Made by a program: the position numbers and the translations under genes
From: Sporotomaculum syntrophicum
GTDB lineage: Bacteria > Bacillota > Desulfotomaculia > Desulfotomaculales > Desulfallaceae
Assembly: GCF_009932395.1 (NCBI RefSeq)
Contig: NZ_LSRS01000003.1
Span: forward strand, 494,043 to 558,042
Length of the DNA: 64,000 nt
Direction: 5' to 3'
Part shown: positions 7,205 through 16,927 of the stretch, piece after piece
How the letters are laid out: each line of letters begins with the position of its first letter
Numbering within the stretch: the stretch's first letter is position 1
Notes under the pieces: model-generated
Databases searched by the model: none
Told to the model about the DNA's origin: nothing
The model's input: the letters and a program-made list of their open reading frames with translations, nothing else

Positions 7205-9508
7205 TTACTTTTGCGCAGGTATTTCCGAGTGCAGCGAACGAATGACCAGGTAAAGCAGCGGTGGGGCGCCAAAAATCATAGCGGTTGCTGCAGCAACTAC
7301 TCCTGAATCATTGAAAATAAGTGCCATAATACTGGCCGTAGTCACACCGATAAACCCTATATACATATCGGTGTAATGGGAAAATATCCGTTGTATGACT
7401 CCTATCGGCCGGTAAAATAAGATGACTAAACTGGCCAGGCTGGCCAGAAAAACCCGGCTCCAAATGGTATATTTGATTAGTTTTATATTCATGCTCAGTT
7501 TGCGGTGAATTATGTTTAGCATTTCAACAGGCCCGCTTTGTAAAATCAAGTTGGCTGTACGGCCAATATGAGATTGGCTTTCTAGCGGCCTTTGCAGATC
7601 ATAGATGATTAATAGCAAAAGCAGTATGCCTACCGAGCCAACCGTTTTGAGGATTGTTTGAAAATTAAATTTAACACGAGCCAGTAGTAAAAAGGTCACC
7701 AGTAAAGCAAAAGCTCCGGCTAGCGACCCGCCAACGTTGGTACCATATTCCGGAGCCGCAATGGCATATAAAGTAATTATAAAGTACAAACCAGTACCGG
7801 CTAAGATTGCTTTGCGACTGCAGGTAGTAAAACGGGTAATTAAGGCGGTAATACCGATAATGGTAGAACCGAGCAGCACGCCCATATATTCATTGCCAAT
7901 GCCATAAAATCTAGCCCCGGCTATAGGGTCGTAGCCCAGCAATGACTGCTTTTGCAATGGTGCGCCACAAAACAAATCAATTAAAATACACAGCGATGTA
8001 AACAAGCTGATGATAATAAAAGGCTCCCAGACATTAGTATGTCTTACCATCCTTAAACTAATCGCAGCGGTAATACCTATGGTTAAAGTGACTATTTCCA
8101 GCACAAGCACCACTAAAGAGTCGTGGGGCAGCAAGGTAACCATCAGTAAAGATACAGGTACGGCCATTATCGCTAGCAGCATTGGTTTGAGCAACTGAAC
8201 TAGTACCTTATTATGGGGTAGAAAGATAGCTGCCAGAGACAGCAGGACCAGTATCAGCAGGACCAGCACATAATTATGCAATACAGGGGAGCGGGACTGG
8301 TATATTAGCTCCAACTGCCCGTACAGCGAGGTTAGCCTGGCTAGGCTTTGGTCGGTGCTTATCACCTGCAATGGGCGTCCATACATTTGAGCCGGCGCGT
8401 TTAATTGGTAATAAGCCAGTATTGTTGGCGCCAGGTCGGTGTTTCTGACGATACCCGGCCGCTTGGTGGTGGGTGAGGTTAACAGGCCGGGCGTGATGGA
8501 ACAACCGGCGGCCAGCACGGGAGTAACATAGTTAGTATCCGGCAGATATTCACCCCTGGGTGTGGGTGAGACCAACAACAGCAAGTCCTTTTCCCGCTCC
8601 ATTTGCCCTAGCAATTGAGTAAGCAAATTAGCCACCCCGGCCAAGGCTTCCCGACGCTTGATCTGCAGTACGCTTTCTTCGAGAAATTTCCCCTGCACTT
8701 CCAAACGCTCCAGGTCACCCAGTTCCACAACCGTCAAACCAGGGTGTCGGTGCCGTTCGAGCAGCAAAGGCAGCAACTTGTCATAATCGGTCCGCATCCC
8801 CCCGGGAAAAGACGGGTCATAAACCAGTAAATTATCGCTTACGTCGCCGCTGTTCACTATACCGTCTTTATTCATTGCTAATGCCACAACCGGGCGGGCT
8901 GTTTTCCCATTGCTGTCGGCACTGCCCAGTACGGATACGGCAACCCGCTGCTCCTGTAGTAGTGTACCCAGCAAGCCGGGTACGGCCGAGTAACGGTTAG
9001 CTTCATTTATTTTTTTGATGCGGGCAATATCCAGCTGCAGCACAGCATCGGCTTGTGCTATAAGTCCGGTCCTCTGCCGGAATATTTCACCGGCCGGAAT
9101 ACCTTGCAGCAGCTCATGGTTATTTAATCCATGTGCACCGGTATCTGATGCATTGACGGGGGCTCCGGCACCGATAGATGTATAAGTATTGTCTGCTGTT
9201 AAGCCGCCCTCTACTCCTACACTCATTAGACCAAGGGCAGCCTGCCCGGTTATTTCATTAAATAAATCCGGGTGGCCGGCCAGGTCTTGTAAAGCCAGAC
9301 GGTCAACTGTGATCAAATAAACATGGCCTGGCCGGGAGGGATAATCCACTGCTTCCGGTTGGAACAATCCGTAGCCATACACAGCAGGCACTTTGGCTGC
9401 TTTGTCTGTGCCGGAAGACCAGACAAAGACGGTTAGTATAATAGTTATAGATATGATCATGATAGCCCAGAGGTACGACTTTTTCACGTTAAAATTTTCC
9501 TTTCGCAA
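7205..9508 (-). CDS. Large membrane protein with extracytoplasmic phosphatase-like domain
   Basis: A 767-residue protein of unknown function. Residues about 12-30 form a signal anchor. The next 360 residues are soluble and resemble the alkaline-phosphatase/phosphopentomutase fold (VYLITVDRL near the start; GIVRNTDLAPTILAYY near the end, which matches the late metal-binding strand of sulfatase-like enzymes). The catalytic Ser/Thr is not obvious. From about residue 400 onward there are roughly ten hydrophobic helices. This layout, an exported hydrolase-like domain fused to a polytopic membrane domain, suggests work on a lipid-linked or cell-wall substrate, but that is inference. It stands alone between speD and a ferredoxin gene. 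Confidence 0.6.
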   Translation of the reverse strand: MRKENFNVKKSYLWAIMIISITIILTVFVWSSGTDKAAKVPAVYGYGLFQPEAVDYPSRPGHVYLITVDRLALQDLAGHPDLFNEITGQAALGLMSVGVEGGLTADNTYTSIGAGAPVNASDTGAHGLNNHELLQGIPAGEIFRQRTGLIAQADAVLQLDIARIKKINEANRYSAVPGLLGTLLQEQRVAVSVLGSADSNGKTARPVVALAMNKDGIVNSGDVSDNLLVYDPSFPGGMRTDYDKLLPLLLERHRHPGLTVVELGDLERLEVQGKFLEESVLQIKRREALAGVANLLTQLLGQMEREKDLLLLVSPTPRGEYLPDTNYVTPVLAAGCSITPGLLTSPTTKRPGIVRNTDLAPTILAYYQLNAPAQMYGRPLQVISTDQSLARLTSLYGQLELIYQSRSPVLHNYVLVLLILVLLSLAAIFLPHNKVLVQLLKPMLLAIMAVPVSLLMVTLLPHDSLVVLVLEIVTLTIGITAAISLRMVRHTNVWEPFIIISLFTSLCILIDLFCGAPLQKQSLLGYDPIAGARFYGIGNEYMGVLLGSTIIGITALITRFTTCSRKAILAGTGLYFIITLYAIAAPEYGTNVGGSLAGAFALLVTFLLLARVKFNFQTILKTVGSVGILLLLLIIYDLQRPLESQSHIGRTANLILQSGPVEMLNIIHRKLSMNIKLIKYTIWSRVFLASLASLVILFYRPIGVIQRIFSHYTDMYIGFIGVTTASIMALIFNDSGVVAAATAMIFGAPPLLYLVIRSLHSEIPAQK

Positions 9509-9550
9509 ATTAACATGATTTATTATAGCTAAATTATGGGCGATTGGCCA

Positions 9551-9597
9551 GACAACAAAACAAAAAGCCCGGCTACTTGAGAGTAGTACCGGGCTTT
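9551..9597 (-). terminator. Intrinsic terminator of the ferredoxin gene
   Basis: AAGCCCGG (9565-9572) and CCGGGCTT (9589-9596) form an 8-bp stem; the minus-strand transcript continues TTTGTTTTGTTG. Strong and well placed, 12 bp past the stop. Confidence 0.85.
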
Positions 9598-9609
9598 GTC
9601 TGGGCTGTT

Positions 9610-9798
9610 TTAATTAACGCTGATAGCTTCAGTGGGACAGCCATCGGCGGCCTCTGATGCAAGATCCTCCAAATCACTTGGCACTTCATCCACTATGGAA
9701 TGGGCTTTTTCATCATTGTTCCAACTAAATACATCCGGGCATGTATCAATACAAGCCCCGCAGCTGATACAAAGGTCCTGGTCTACTTCTGCATGCAT
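9610..9798 (-). CDS. Small [4Fe-4S] ferredoxin
   Basis: A 62-residue ferredoxin of the Bacillus/Desulfovibrio single-cluster type. Cysteines 10, 13 and 16 (CISCGAC) and Cys54 (GCPTEA) are the expected cluster ligands; Cys20 is extra. Acidic residues dominate, as usual. I start it at ATG 9796-9798, seven bases after GGAGGTG, rather than at a TTG 18 bp upstream. It is monocistronic. It could serve hydrogenases, oxidoreductases or biosynthetic reductases; the neighbours do not tell which. Confidence 0.93.
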   Translation of the reverse strand: MHAEVDQDLCISCGACIDTCPDVFSWNNDEKAHSIVDEVPSDLEDLASEAADGCPTEAISVN

Positions 9799-10035
9799 TG
9801 TGATGCACCTCCGCAAAATTATTGCTGAAACGGTACTATTCTGGCACTTTTTTGCTCATATTATACCTGCAATCAGCATTTTTTAGATATTTTTGCTACA
9901 GGTTTGTTGCTCTCCGGTAAGTGCTCCAGAGTTGCTGGTTGACAAAAATTGCTGGTCGGCCAATAATTATAGGCAGGGCTGTCCCGTGATAAGACAGGTT
10001 AAATGGAGATACTGGCAGGAAGGAACGGTGGAGAA

Positions 10036-10569
10036 ATGTCCCAAAAGGAAGCTGATCAGGCTAAAAGAAAGATGCTGATGTTTTTAATCTTTGCACCGGG
10101 GATTTTTTTTCTTGTTTACTGGCTGTACACTCAGACAACTGATCGGGTCGGAGGCCAGACAGTAGAGCTACCAACCCAATATGTTATGCTAGGACAGCAG
10201 GTTTACGTAAACGGTGAACATTACCTGGTCAAAAGTGGTCAGCCACTTTTTATCGATACGGTGGATTTAAATAATAATGTGGCTGTTGCTGAGCCGGGCC
10301 GAGTGTTTGTTGGATTAAGCCTGGTTACCGGAGCTCAAGTAGACAAGACTCGAGTCCAGGTAATTGATGACCGGGGACGCTCCTACAGTCCTTTAGATGT
10401 GGAGCAAACTGTGGTGTCCAATAATTTTAAACTGCCGGACAGCGAAGGATACCTTTATATGTTCAAGGTCGACTCCCGGCCGGAAGCTTACTATCTGCAG
10501 GTAAATAATGATGCAGACTTAACCTGGCGCTTTAAAAATACCTATTCTAAGCATAAGCCGGCAGCATAA
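10036..10569 (+). CDS. Membrane-anchored protein of unknown function
   Basis: A 177-residue protein with a basic N-terminus and one transmembrane segment (about 12-30). An exported domain of about 140 residues follows that looks rich in beta strands and resembles DUF4352-like immunoglobulin-fold domains only loosely. Start ATG at 10036 is preceded by GGTGGAG; an upstream ATG at 10003 has a worse ribosome site. It is a single-gene unit closed by a strong terminator. No catalytic motif is visible. Confidence 0.65.
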   Translation: MSQKEADQAKRKMLMFLIFAPGIFFLVYWLYTQTTDRVGGQTVELPTQYVMLGQQVYVNGEHYLVKSGQPLFIDTVDLNNNVAVAEPGRVFVGLSLVTGAQVDKTRVQVIDDRGRSYSPLDVEQTVVSNNFKLPDSEGYLYMFKVDSRPEAYYLQVNNDADLTWRFKNTYSKHKPAA

Positions 10570-10577
10570 AACAGCCA

Positions 10578-10621
10578 AAAGCCGTTCCTATGCGGTATGA
10601 AGCAAGGGAACGGTTTTTTTT
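10578..10621 (+). terminator. Intrinsic terminator
   Basis: CCGTTCC (10582-10588) and GGAACGG (10607-10613) are followed by eight or more T residues on the plus strand, just past the preceding stop. Confidence 0.88.
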
Positions 10622-10724
10622 AAAACCTGGAGTTAGCAATATAAGCTGACTTTTATTTTTAATTTATATAATTAAACTCATTAAATAATGATTTATTAAG
10701 TAGGAATAATAATGAAAGGTGGCT

Positions 10725-11852
10725 TTATATATAATACCTGGGCACCCGCCGGCAGTTGATGGCACATAGCACTTCATAGGAAATAGTGCCAATTTTTTCG
10801 GCGATGTCATCGGCAGTGATTTCTTCACTTCCCTGACGACCCAGCAGCACCACCTCATCTCCTGGTTCCGCATTAGGTATGTTTCCCACGTCAACCATGA
10901 ACTGGTCCATGCAGATGCGGCCGATGACCGGCATGCGCCGGCCATGGATCAGCACTTCCCCGCGTGATGAAAGCAAGCGGCTGTATCCATCTGCGTAGCC
11001 AACCGGGATGGTGGCTATAACTGTGGGGGCAGGGGTGATATAAGTTGCTCCGTAGCTTACCCCGAAGCCTGCTGGCACTTGCTTAATGTGGGCGATCCGG
11101 CTTTTAACTGCCATCACGGGCCTCAGGTCTAGGTTCCGATTAACTACCTCGCTGGAAGGCCAAACACCGTATACCGCTATGCCGGCCCGCACCATGTCCA
11201 GGTGAGTTTCCGGCATATCCAGGATGGCTGCGCTGTTAGCTGCATGCCGGCAGGGAAATTCAATTCCCGCCCGGGCTAGATCAGCCATAAAGCCGATGAA
11301 TTCTTGCCACTGCAGCCGGGCATAGCTTTTATCCCGGCTGTCCGCAGTAGCGAAATGGGTAAAGATACCCGCCAATTCCAGATGGGGAAGCCTGGCAATT
11401 TCAAGAATATCCCGCATTCCGCTGCGGTCTGGCAAAAAACCTAAGCGGCCCATGCCGGTGTCCACTTTAATGTGTACCAGCGCTTTTTTATTAGCCCGGG
11501 AGGCTGTTGCCGATAGCCCCCGGGCTATTTCCACGTTATAAACGGTTTGGATCAGGTTATTATCCAACAAAAGGGAGTATTCTTCCGGCACGGTAAAGCC
11601 CAACACCAGTATTGGTGCATCAATGCCGGCTTTGCGCAGCTCAAGCCCTTCGCTAACCCTGGCCACACCAAGTTGGGTAGCCCCACTGGCCAGCGCTATC
11701 CTGGCCACCTGTTCAGCGCCGTGGCCATATGCGTTGGCTTTGACCACCGCCATCAGCTCAGCCTGCGGGCTCGTAATGTTCCTCAGCTGGCGAATATTGT
11801 GAGCCAGGGCATTAACGTTGATTTCCGACCATACCGGTGTATGGTAGTCCAT
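10725..11852 (-). CDS. alr: Alanine racemase
   Basis: A 375-residue PLP enzyme that makes D-alanine for peptidoglycan. The N-terminal TIM barrel carries the PLP lysine in [11 protein letters not shown] (Lys39), and the C-terminal beta domain carries the catalytic tyrosine in GVSYGATY with [12 protein letters not shown] further on. Start ATG has a GGAGG ribosome site. It follows nnr by 21 bp on the same strand; acpS-nnr-alr is a common Firmicute gene order. The toxin-antitoxin genes that often follow alr are absent. Confidence 0.96.
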   Translation of the reverse strand: MDYHTPVWSEINVNALAHNIRQLRNITSPQAELMAVVKANAYGHGAEQVARIALASGATQLGVARVSEGLELRKAGIDAPILVLGFTVPEEYSLLLDNNLIQTVYNVEIARGLSATASRANKKALVHIKVDTGMGRLGFLPDRSGMRDILEIARLPHLELAGIFTHFATADSRDKSYARLQWQEFIGFMADLARAGIEFPCRHAANSAAILDMPETHLDMVRAGIAVYGVWPSSEVVNRNLDLRPVMAVKSRIAHIKQVPAGFGVSYGATYITPAPTVIATIPVGYADGYSRLLSSRGEVLIHGRRMPVIGRICMDQFMVDVGNIPNAEPGDEVVLLGRQGSEEITADDIAEKIGTISYEVLCAINCRRVPRYYI

Positions 11853-11873
11853 AATTAAACCTCCGGATATTTT

Positions 11874-13502
11874 TTACTCCATAATTTTTAGAACAGTGGG
11901 CAGCTGCTCCAATAAGTCGCCGGCTAACAAACCGGCCAACCCTTTATCCCGGGCAGCTATATCTCCAGCCTGCCCGTGCAGGTAAACACCTGCCGCTGCT
12001 GCGTGCAAGGCAGACATACCCTGGGCTATAAACCCGGAGATGATACCCGTCAGTACATCACCTGAGCCTCCTGCGGCCATGCCCGGGTTACCCGTGTTAT
12101 TGATAAAAAGCGTGTTATCAGGAGAGGCCACAACTGTACCTGCCCCTTTAAGTACCACTACAGCTCCCCACTGGGCGGCTTTAGCGGCTGCTATACCCAG
12201 CCGGTCGTTTTGAATCTGGTCGGTATTGCGACCCGTCAAACGGGCCATCTCTCCCGGGTGTGGAGTTAGTACCAGTTCTGGTTGCACCGCTTTAAAAATA
12301 TCAGTTTTGCCGGCCAGTACATTAAGTCCATCGGCGTCCAGCACACACGGTATTTTTAATTTCAACAGTATCTCTTTAACTAACTCTGCGGTTTCGTCTC
12401 CAGTACCCAGCCCGGGACCTAAGGCCAGTACATCACTATTGCTGGCCCGATCCATAATTTCATCCAAGGCTGCACTACTAAGAGCTCCCCGCTCATTTTG
12501 GGGGAGCGGGAAAGTCATCACTTCGGTTAGTTTAGTTTCGGCGATATCGTGGATGCCGGCGGGCACACCTAGCGTGACCAGTCCTGCACCCGACCTGGCT
12601 GCTGCCTGTGCGGTCATCACAGCCGCTCCGGACATGCCCCGCGAGCCAGCAATGACCAGCACCCGCCCGAAATTGCCCTTATGCTCGTCACCCGTGCGTC
12701 GGGGCCACCAATCGCGCACCAGCCTGTCAGTTATTAAGTAGCGGAAACCGCTGGTGATTTCGCTTTCAGCTGCTGTATAGCCCTCTTTTTTACTCGAATT
12801 GGTGATCTTTTTCTTATCTTCTGTACTACCGGTGGTTACTGCTGCGGGTATAGATATATCCGCCACATGCAGCTCTCCTACATATTTTGTAGCTGTAGGC
12901 AGTACCAGGCCCAGTTTAGGCAGGGCAAAAGTCACCGTGTGGTTGGCGATTATGCACGGGCCGTTAGCCTTACCTGTATCGGCTTCCAACCCTGAGGGGA
13001 TATCAATGGCTACAACAGGCTTGCCGCTGGCGTTAATTGCCTCGATAACTGACACCATTTGGTCCCGAACTGTACCTGTGAAGCCTGTACCGTATAGGGC
13101 GTCCACTACCAAATCAGCCTTCATTAAGGACAGCCGAAACAGGTTGGTGTCATTACTTTTCAAAAGCGGTAAAACCTTTTGGCCCATCTTCCGCCAGATA
13201 TTTAAATTAATCAAGGCGTCGCCCTTGATTTTTTCGGGCTCCGCAGCCAGGAAAACCTGAACTTCGGCTCCCCGGTTTAATAAATGCCGGGCCACTACAA
13301 AGCCGTCACCGCCGTTGTTGCCCTTGCCCGCAACAATGATAATGGTACGGCGGGTCAGGTTGTCAAAAAGTGCTGAAACTAAATCAGCCACTTTAAGACC
13401 TGCATTTTCCATCAGTACCACGCTGGGTATGCCGTATTCCTTGCTGGCTTTTTGGTCCATTGCTCCCATTTCTTGCGCAGTTACCAGCCGCATTCTCATC
13501 AC
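11874..13502 (-). CDS. nnr: Bifunctional NAD(P)H-hydrate repair enzyme (epimerase plus dehydratase)
   Basis: A 542-residue fusion that repairs hydrated NADH and NADPH. The N-terminal YjeF_N epimerase domain (about 1-215) has AGKGNNGGDGFVVARHL. The C-terminal dehydratase domain (about 245-535) has LGPGLGTG, LTPHPGEMARL and GSGDVLTGIISGF, the ADP/ATP-binding signatures. Start is taken at GTG 13500-13502, overlapping the acpS stop by four bases (GTGA); an ATG follows immediately. Overlap implies translational coupling. Confidence 0.95.
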   Translation of the reverse strand: MMRMRLVTAQEMGAMDQKASKEYGIPSVVLMENAGLKVADLVSALFDNLTRRTIIIVAGKGNNGGDGFVVARHLLNRGAEVQVFLAAEPEKIKGDALINLNIWRKMGQKVLPLLKSNDTNLFRLSLMKADLVVDALYGTGFTGTVRDQMVSVIEAINASGKPVVAIDIPSGLEADTGKANGPCIIANHTVTFALPKLGLVLPTATKYVGELHVADISIPAAVTTGSTEDKKKITNSSKKEGYTAAESEITSGFRYLITDRLVRDWWPRRTGDEHKGNFGRVLVIAGSRGMSGAAVMTAQAAARSGAGLVTLGVPAGIHDIAETKLTEVMTFPLPQNERGALSSAALDEIMDRASNSDVLALGPGLGTGDETAELVKEILLKLKIPCVLDADGLNVLAGKTDIFKAVQPELVLTPHPGEMARLTGRNTDQIQNDRLGIAAAKAAQWGAVVVLKGAGTVVASPDNTLFINNTGNPGMAAGGSGDVLTGIISGFIAQGMSALHAAAAGVYLHGQAGDIAARDKGLAGLLAGDLLEQLPTVLKIME

Positions 13503-13897
13503 TCTCCCTTAGATATCGCCGTGGCAAAGGCAATCGCCCGCTCCCGATCATGGGATACTGACAGCAGTATATTATCAATATGCCTTGACCGGGCAATTTG
13601 TGCAGCCGCACCGGTGAGGATTGCTTGCACCGGCTGATTGCCGCCGCCATGGATTTCTACTTCCCGCCAGGCCGTTACCCCACTGCCCAGGGCTTTAAAC
13701 ACCGCCTCTTTGGCGGCAAACCTGGCAGCCAGGCCAGGCCAGGGATTGCGGCGGCGCATGCAAAAAGCAATTTCTCCGGCTGTGAAAACACGGCCGAGAA
13801 ACCGCTCCCCCCTGGAGGCCGCCGATTTAATTCTATCGATTTCTATTATATCAGTACCAATGCCAATTATCCCATGTAAAATCAACACTCTTTCCAA
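13499..13897 (-). CDS. acpS: Holo-[acyl-carrier-protein] synthase AcpS
   Basis: A 132-residue enzyme that transfers 4'-phosphopantetheine from CoA to acyl carrier protein. The metal-binding strand GIGTDIIEIDRI and the helix FAAKEAVFKALGSG are both intact. The start is uncertain: TTG at 13897 gives a few extra residues, and a GTG or TTG a few codons later is also possible. No ATG exists near the conserved start. First gene of the acpS-nnr-alr operon. Confidence 0.93.
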   Translation of the reverse strand: MERVLILHGIIGIGTDIIEIDRIKSAASRGERFLGRVFTAGEIAFCMRRRNPWPGLAARFAAKEAVFKALGSGVTAWREVEIHGGGNQPVQAILTGAAAQIARSRHIDNILLSVSHDRERAIAFATAISKGE

Positions 13898-13934
13898 ATA
13901 TAATTAACTAATCCTTTTCAGGGTTTCAACGCGC

Positions 13935-13964
13935 AAAATGAAAAACCTGCCTTTAAGCAGGTTT
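13935..13964 (-). terminator. Intrinsic terminator of the LytTR regulator gene
   Basis: AAACCTGC and GCAGGTTT (13943-13950, 13957-13964) form a perfect 8-bp stem, followed on the minus strand by TTCATTTT. Confidence 0.75.
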
Positions 13965-14037
13965 ATAGAATATATGCTATTTATATTCTTAACTGGTAAT
14001 ATCGCACCTAAACCTTCTAAGAGAAATGTCGAGTTGT

Positions 14038-14805
14038 TTAAAACCCCAGTATTTTTCGCAATTTTTTTGCCTGTGCTCTGCTCACGGGTACCTCGCTATG
14101 TTCCTTGTCCTCCATCACCAGGTTATAGGTGCCGTTAAAAAAAGGTACTATTTCTATCACTTTGTGTAAATTAACCAGGTAGCAGCGGTGGGTTCGGAAA
14201 AAGATCTGGGGATTAAGCTTAGCTTCCAATTCTTTTAAAGTAAAGCGGGTGACCAGCTTGTCTTGATGTGTTTTTATATAAATGTAGTCCTGCTCGGTAA
14301 AGGCATAAAAGATATCTGATTCGGGAACCAAAATAGTTTTACCATGGTTTTCTGCCGGTAAACGGTCAATTTTAATTAGAGGTACAGGTTCATGACTGCC
14401 GTCTTCCTCTCCGGGGAATTCATCACTGACTGCAGACACCTGGCATATCCTGGTTAATTTTTCAATAGCTTTTTTTAGTCTTTCAGGTTCAACTGGTTTT
14501 AACAGGTAATCCACTGCGTTAACCTCAAACGCTTTGTAAGCAAATTCATCATAAGCTGTAACAAATATCACCTTAGGTGGTTTGGGCAATTCCTGGACGG
14601 CAGCACCTAGTTCCAGACCTGTCATGCCAGGCATGGACACGTCCAAAAAAAGCACATGGTAATCAAGTGCTTTCACCAGCGCTAGCGCTTCTTGTCCATT
14701 GGCAGCCTCACCTAAAATTTCTATGTTTTTAAAGTTGCTTAACATGCAGCGCAGTTCATGGCGAGCGGGGTATTCATCATCAACAATTAAAGCTTTTAGT
14801 TTCAA
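14038..14805 (-). CDS. LytTR-family DNA-binding response regulator
   Basis: A two-domain transcription factor of about 255 residues. The receiver domain has the acidic pair DDE at the N-terminus, phospho-acceptor Asp55 in LFLDVSMPG and Lys in DYLLKPVE. The C-terminal LytTR domain (about 150-255) contains FFRTHRCYLVNLHKV, typical of LytR/AgrA-type regulators. I place the start at TTG 14803-14805, seven bases after GGAGGGGG, because the longer frame adds 13 residues without homology. No LytS-like sensor kinase adjoins it, so it is an orphan here. Confidence 0.88.
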   Translation of the reverse strand: MKLKALIVDDEYPARHELRCMLSNFKNIEILGEAANGQEALALVKALDYHVLFLDVSMPGMTGLELGAAVQELPKPPKVIFVTAYDEFAYKAFEVNAVDYLLKPVEPERLKKAIEKLTRICQVSAVSDEFPGEEDGSHEPVPLIKIDRLPAENHGKTILVPESDIFYAFTEQDYIYIKTHQDKLVTRFTLKELEAKLNPQIFFRTHRCYLVNLHKVIEIVPFFNGTYNLVMEDKEHSEVPVSRAQAKKLRKILGF

Positions 14806-14903
14806 TTCTATCCCCCTCCTTTGCGCTGTGCCGCATAATTTCAAAGATTCAAGTTTTCAAAATAAGATTCGACAGTTAAATAACGATTCCTGCAGAAATA
14901 CAG

Positions 14904-14939
14904 TTAAAAAGAACCGGTCACCTGTTGGTGATACCGGTT
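14904..14939 (-). terminator. Intrinsic terminator of the Na/Pi transporter gene
   Basis: AACCGGT and ACCGGTT with an inner CACC/GGTG stem, followed on the minus strand by CTTTTTAAC. It starts a few bases past the stop at 14944. Confidence 0.75.
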
Positions 14940-14943
14940 ATTC

Positions 14944-16647
14944 TTAACTATTAACGGTTATAGGTATTTCATTTTGGGATCCGGTATGGTCATTTCCATG
15001 ATGGCTGTAGTTAACTTCGCTGTCATTGCCCTGGTTGATAATTTCATAACAAATATTGTAGATATGCTCACTGATACGCAAGAATGAGTTAATTAAATCC
15101 AGGTGCAGAGAGCTGGCGGATATGGACAGCGCAGTGCCGTCTTTAAGTCGTTTGAAATGTTGTGCCCGCAGGTGTCTTTCCATGCTTGCAAAGGCTGGAC
15201 ACTCTTTAATAGCCTCATTGGCCAACTCGGCATCGTTAGAGGCCAGAGCAACATTAGCTATGCGCATTACATCGACCAGCCGACGGTGCATATCCTTGAT
15301 TTCTTGCCAGCCCTCCTCAGAAAATTGACACTGCTGGGTGATCTTAGAGCTGGCAAGGTAAGTAATATCCTTTTCAATAATATCGCCAATGTGCTCCAAA
15401 TCAGCTGCGATATGCATATTACTCATGCATCGTAAAAATTCTTTACGAGACAGTGGCTGACGCATTATACTGGTCAAGTAATCTGACAAGGACTTGCATA
15501 GTAAATCCAGGTAGTCTTCTTTTTTATTAATTCTTTCTAAAAGCTGTGTATCGCTTTTTTCAAATATTTTAATAACAGATTGGATCATCATGTAAACCTG
15601 GTCGGCGGCGTTTCCGATTTCCTTAGCGGCCAAGCCCAACGCAATGGACGGCGTATTAATTAATTTATCATCCAGGTATTTGGGTTCAAACTGTTTATCA
15701 AGGGTTTCTTTACGATCCGGGACAATTATTTGCAGTAATTTAGCGAACTGATTAATAAACGGTATAAACAATATGGCGATACCAATATTAAAAAAAGTAT
15801 GGGCATTGGCTACTTGATAGCCCGGTACGGCTGTAATTTTGGCCATTAGCAGGGCATAGGCATTAACAAAGGGCAGCAGCACCAGCACACCAACGACTTT
15901 AAACAGCAGGTGCGCAGCAGCCACTCGCTGGGCTTCTCTTGACGAGCCCAGGCTGGATAACAGCGCCGTAAAAGAAGTACCAATGTTAGCCCCGAACAAA
16001 AGGTAAATGGCGGAGTGCAGCGACACCAGGTCCTGCATGGCCATGATCATGATAACACCCAAGGATGCCGCACTGCTGTGGATTAAAAATGTAAATAAAG
16101 CGGCGGCAAAAATGGCCAGCAGCGGGTAGTCACTGGCACTCATCAGCATTTGGCGGAATAAGGGTTCATCTTTCAAAGGATGCATGGTGTCAGCCATAAT
16201 TTTAAGGCCTAAGAAAAGCAAACCGAAGCCCATCAACACCTGGCCAACTCGCCTGTATTGATCCTTTTTGGTAAAAAATATAATAACGGCACCTATGCCC
16301 ACTATTGGTAAGGATATTTCAGTTACTTTAAGGGCGATCAACTGGGCTGTAACGGTGGTGCCGATATCTGCGCCCAAAATTACTCCCAGGGTTTGTTTTA
16401 AAGACAAAATCGAGGCACTGGTTAAACCAACCAGAATAACTGTGGTGGCGGTACTGCTTTGAAACAGCATAGTTACCACTGCACCCACAATCAGTGCTGT
16501 GAAGCGGTTATGTGTAAGGGTGCTCAAAACGCTCCTTAGCCTGTGTCCGGCAATTTTCTGCAGGCCTTCACTCATGATGTACATGCCGTACAGCAAAAGT
16601 CCCATGCCGCCCAGCAAGCCCCAAAGTACGGTTTTACCAAGCTCCAT
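14944..16647 (-). CDS. Na+/phosphate cotransporter family protein (NptA type) with PhoU-like C-terminus
   Basis: A 567-residue protein of the PNaS family. The membrane half contains the two inverted QSS repeats: TMLFQSSTATTVILV (about 60-75) and TFLIHSSAASLGVIM (about 185-200), the second with HSS instead of QSS. Residues from about 330 form a cytoplasmic PhoU-like helical domain. Sodium-coupled phosphate uptake or export is the family role. Start ATG at 16647 has an AAAGGAGG ribosome site. Monocistronic; the 280 bp upstream is AT-rich and holds no gene I can support. Confidence 0.88.
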   Translation of the reverse strand: MELGKTVLWGLLGGMGLLLYGMYIMSEGLQKIAGHRLRSVLSTLTHNRFTALIVGAVVTMLFQSSTATTVILVGLTSASILSLKQTLGVILGADIGTTVTAQLIALKVTEISLPIVGIGAVIIFFTKKDQYRRVGQVLMGFGLLFLGLKIMADTMHPLKDEPLFRQMLMSASDYPLLAIFAAALFTFLIHSSAASLGVIMIMAMQDLVSLHSAIYLLFGANIGTSFTALLSSLGSSREAQRVAAAHLLFKVVGVLVLLPFVNAYALLMAKITAVPGYQVANAHTFFNIGIAILFIPFINQFAKLLQIIVPDRKETLDKQFEPKYLDDKLINTPSIALGLAAKEIGNAADQVYMMIQSVIKIFEKSDTQLLERINKKEDYLDLLCKSLSDYLTSIMRQPLSRKEFLRCMSNMHIAADLEHIGDIIEKDITYLASSKITQQCQFSEEGWQEIKDMHRRLVDVMRIANVALASNDAELANEAIKECPAFASMERHLRAQHFKRLKDGTALSISASSLHLDLINSFLRISEHIYNICYEIINQGNDSEVNYSHHGNDHTGSQNEIPITVNS

Positions 16648-16927
16648 TGCCCGACACCTCCTTTGGAGCTTTTTATAATTATATTGCCTCTTTAAAAAAA
16701 TGTTAAGGGTATCATCTAATATGTATTAAATTGTATCAAAGAAATTGTAACACAATTCCCATTATTTATGCAATATAGCAAGCTGACTATTCAAACTTAG
16801 TTTAGCTACATTATCAATTATTAAAATTAGGTGTCAATACTATTTGTTTAACCGGTTAGTGATTATTAATTTTGTATTTTCTTTAAATTTATAATATCTT
16901 GCGGGTGTTATATTTTGGGTGACATGA

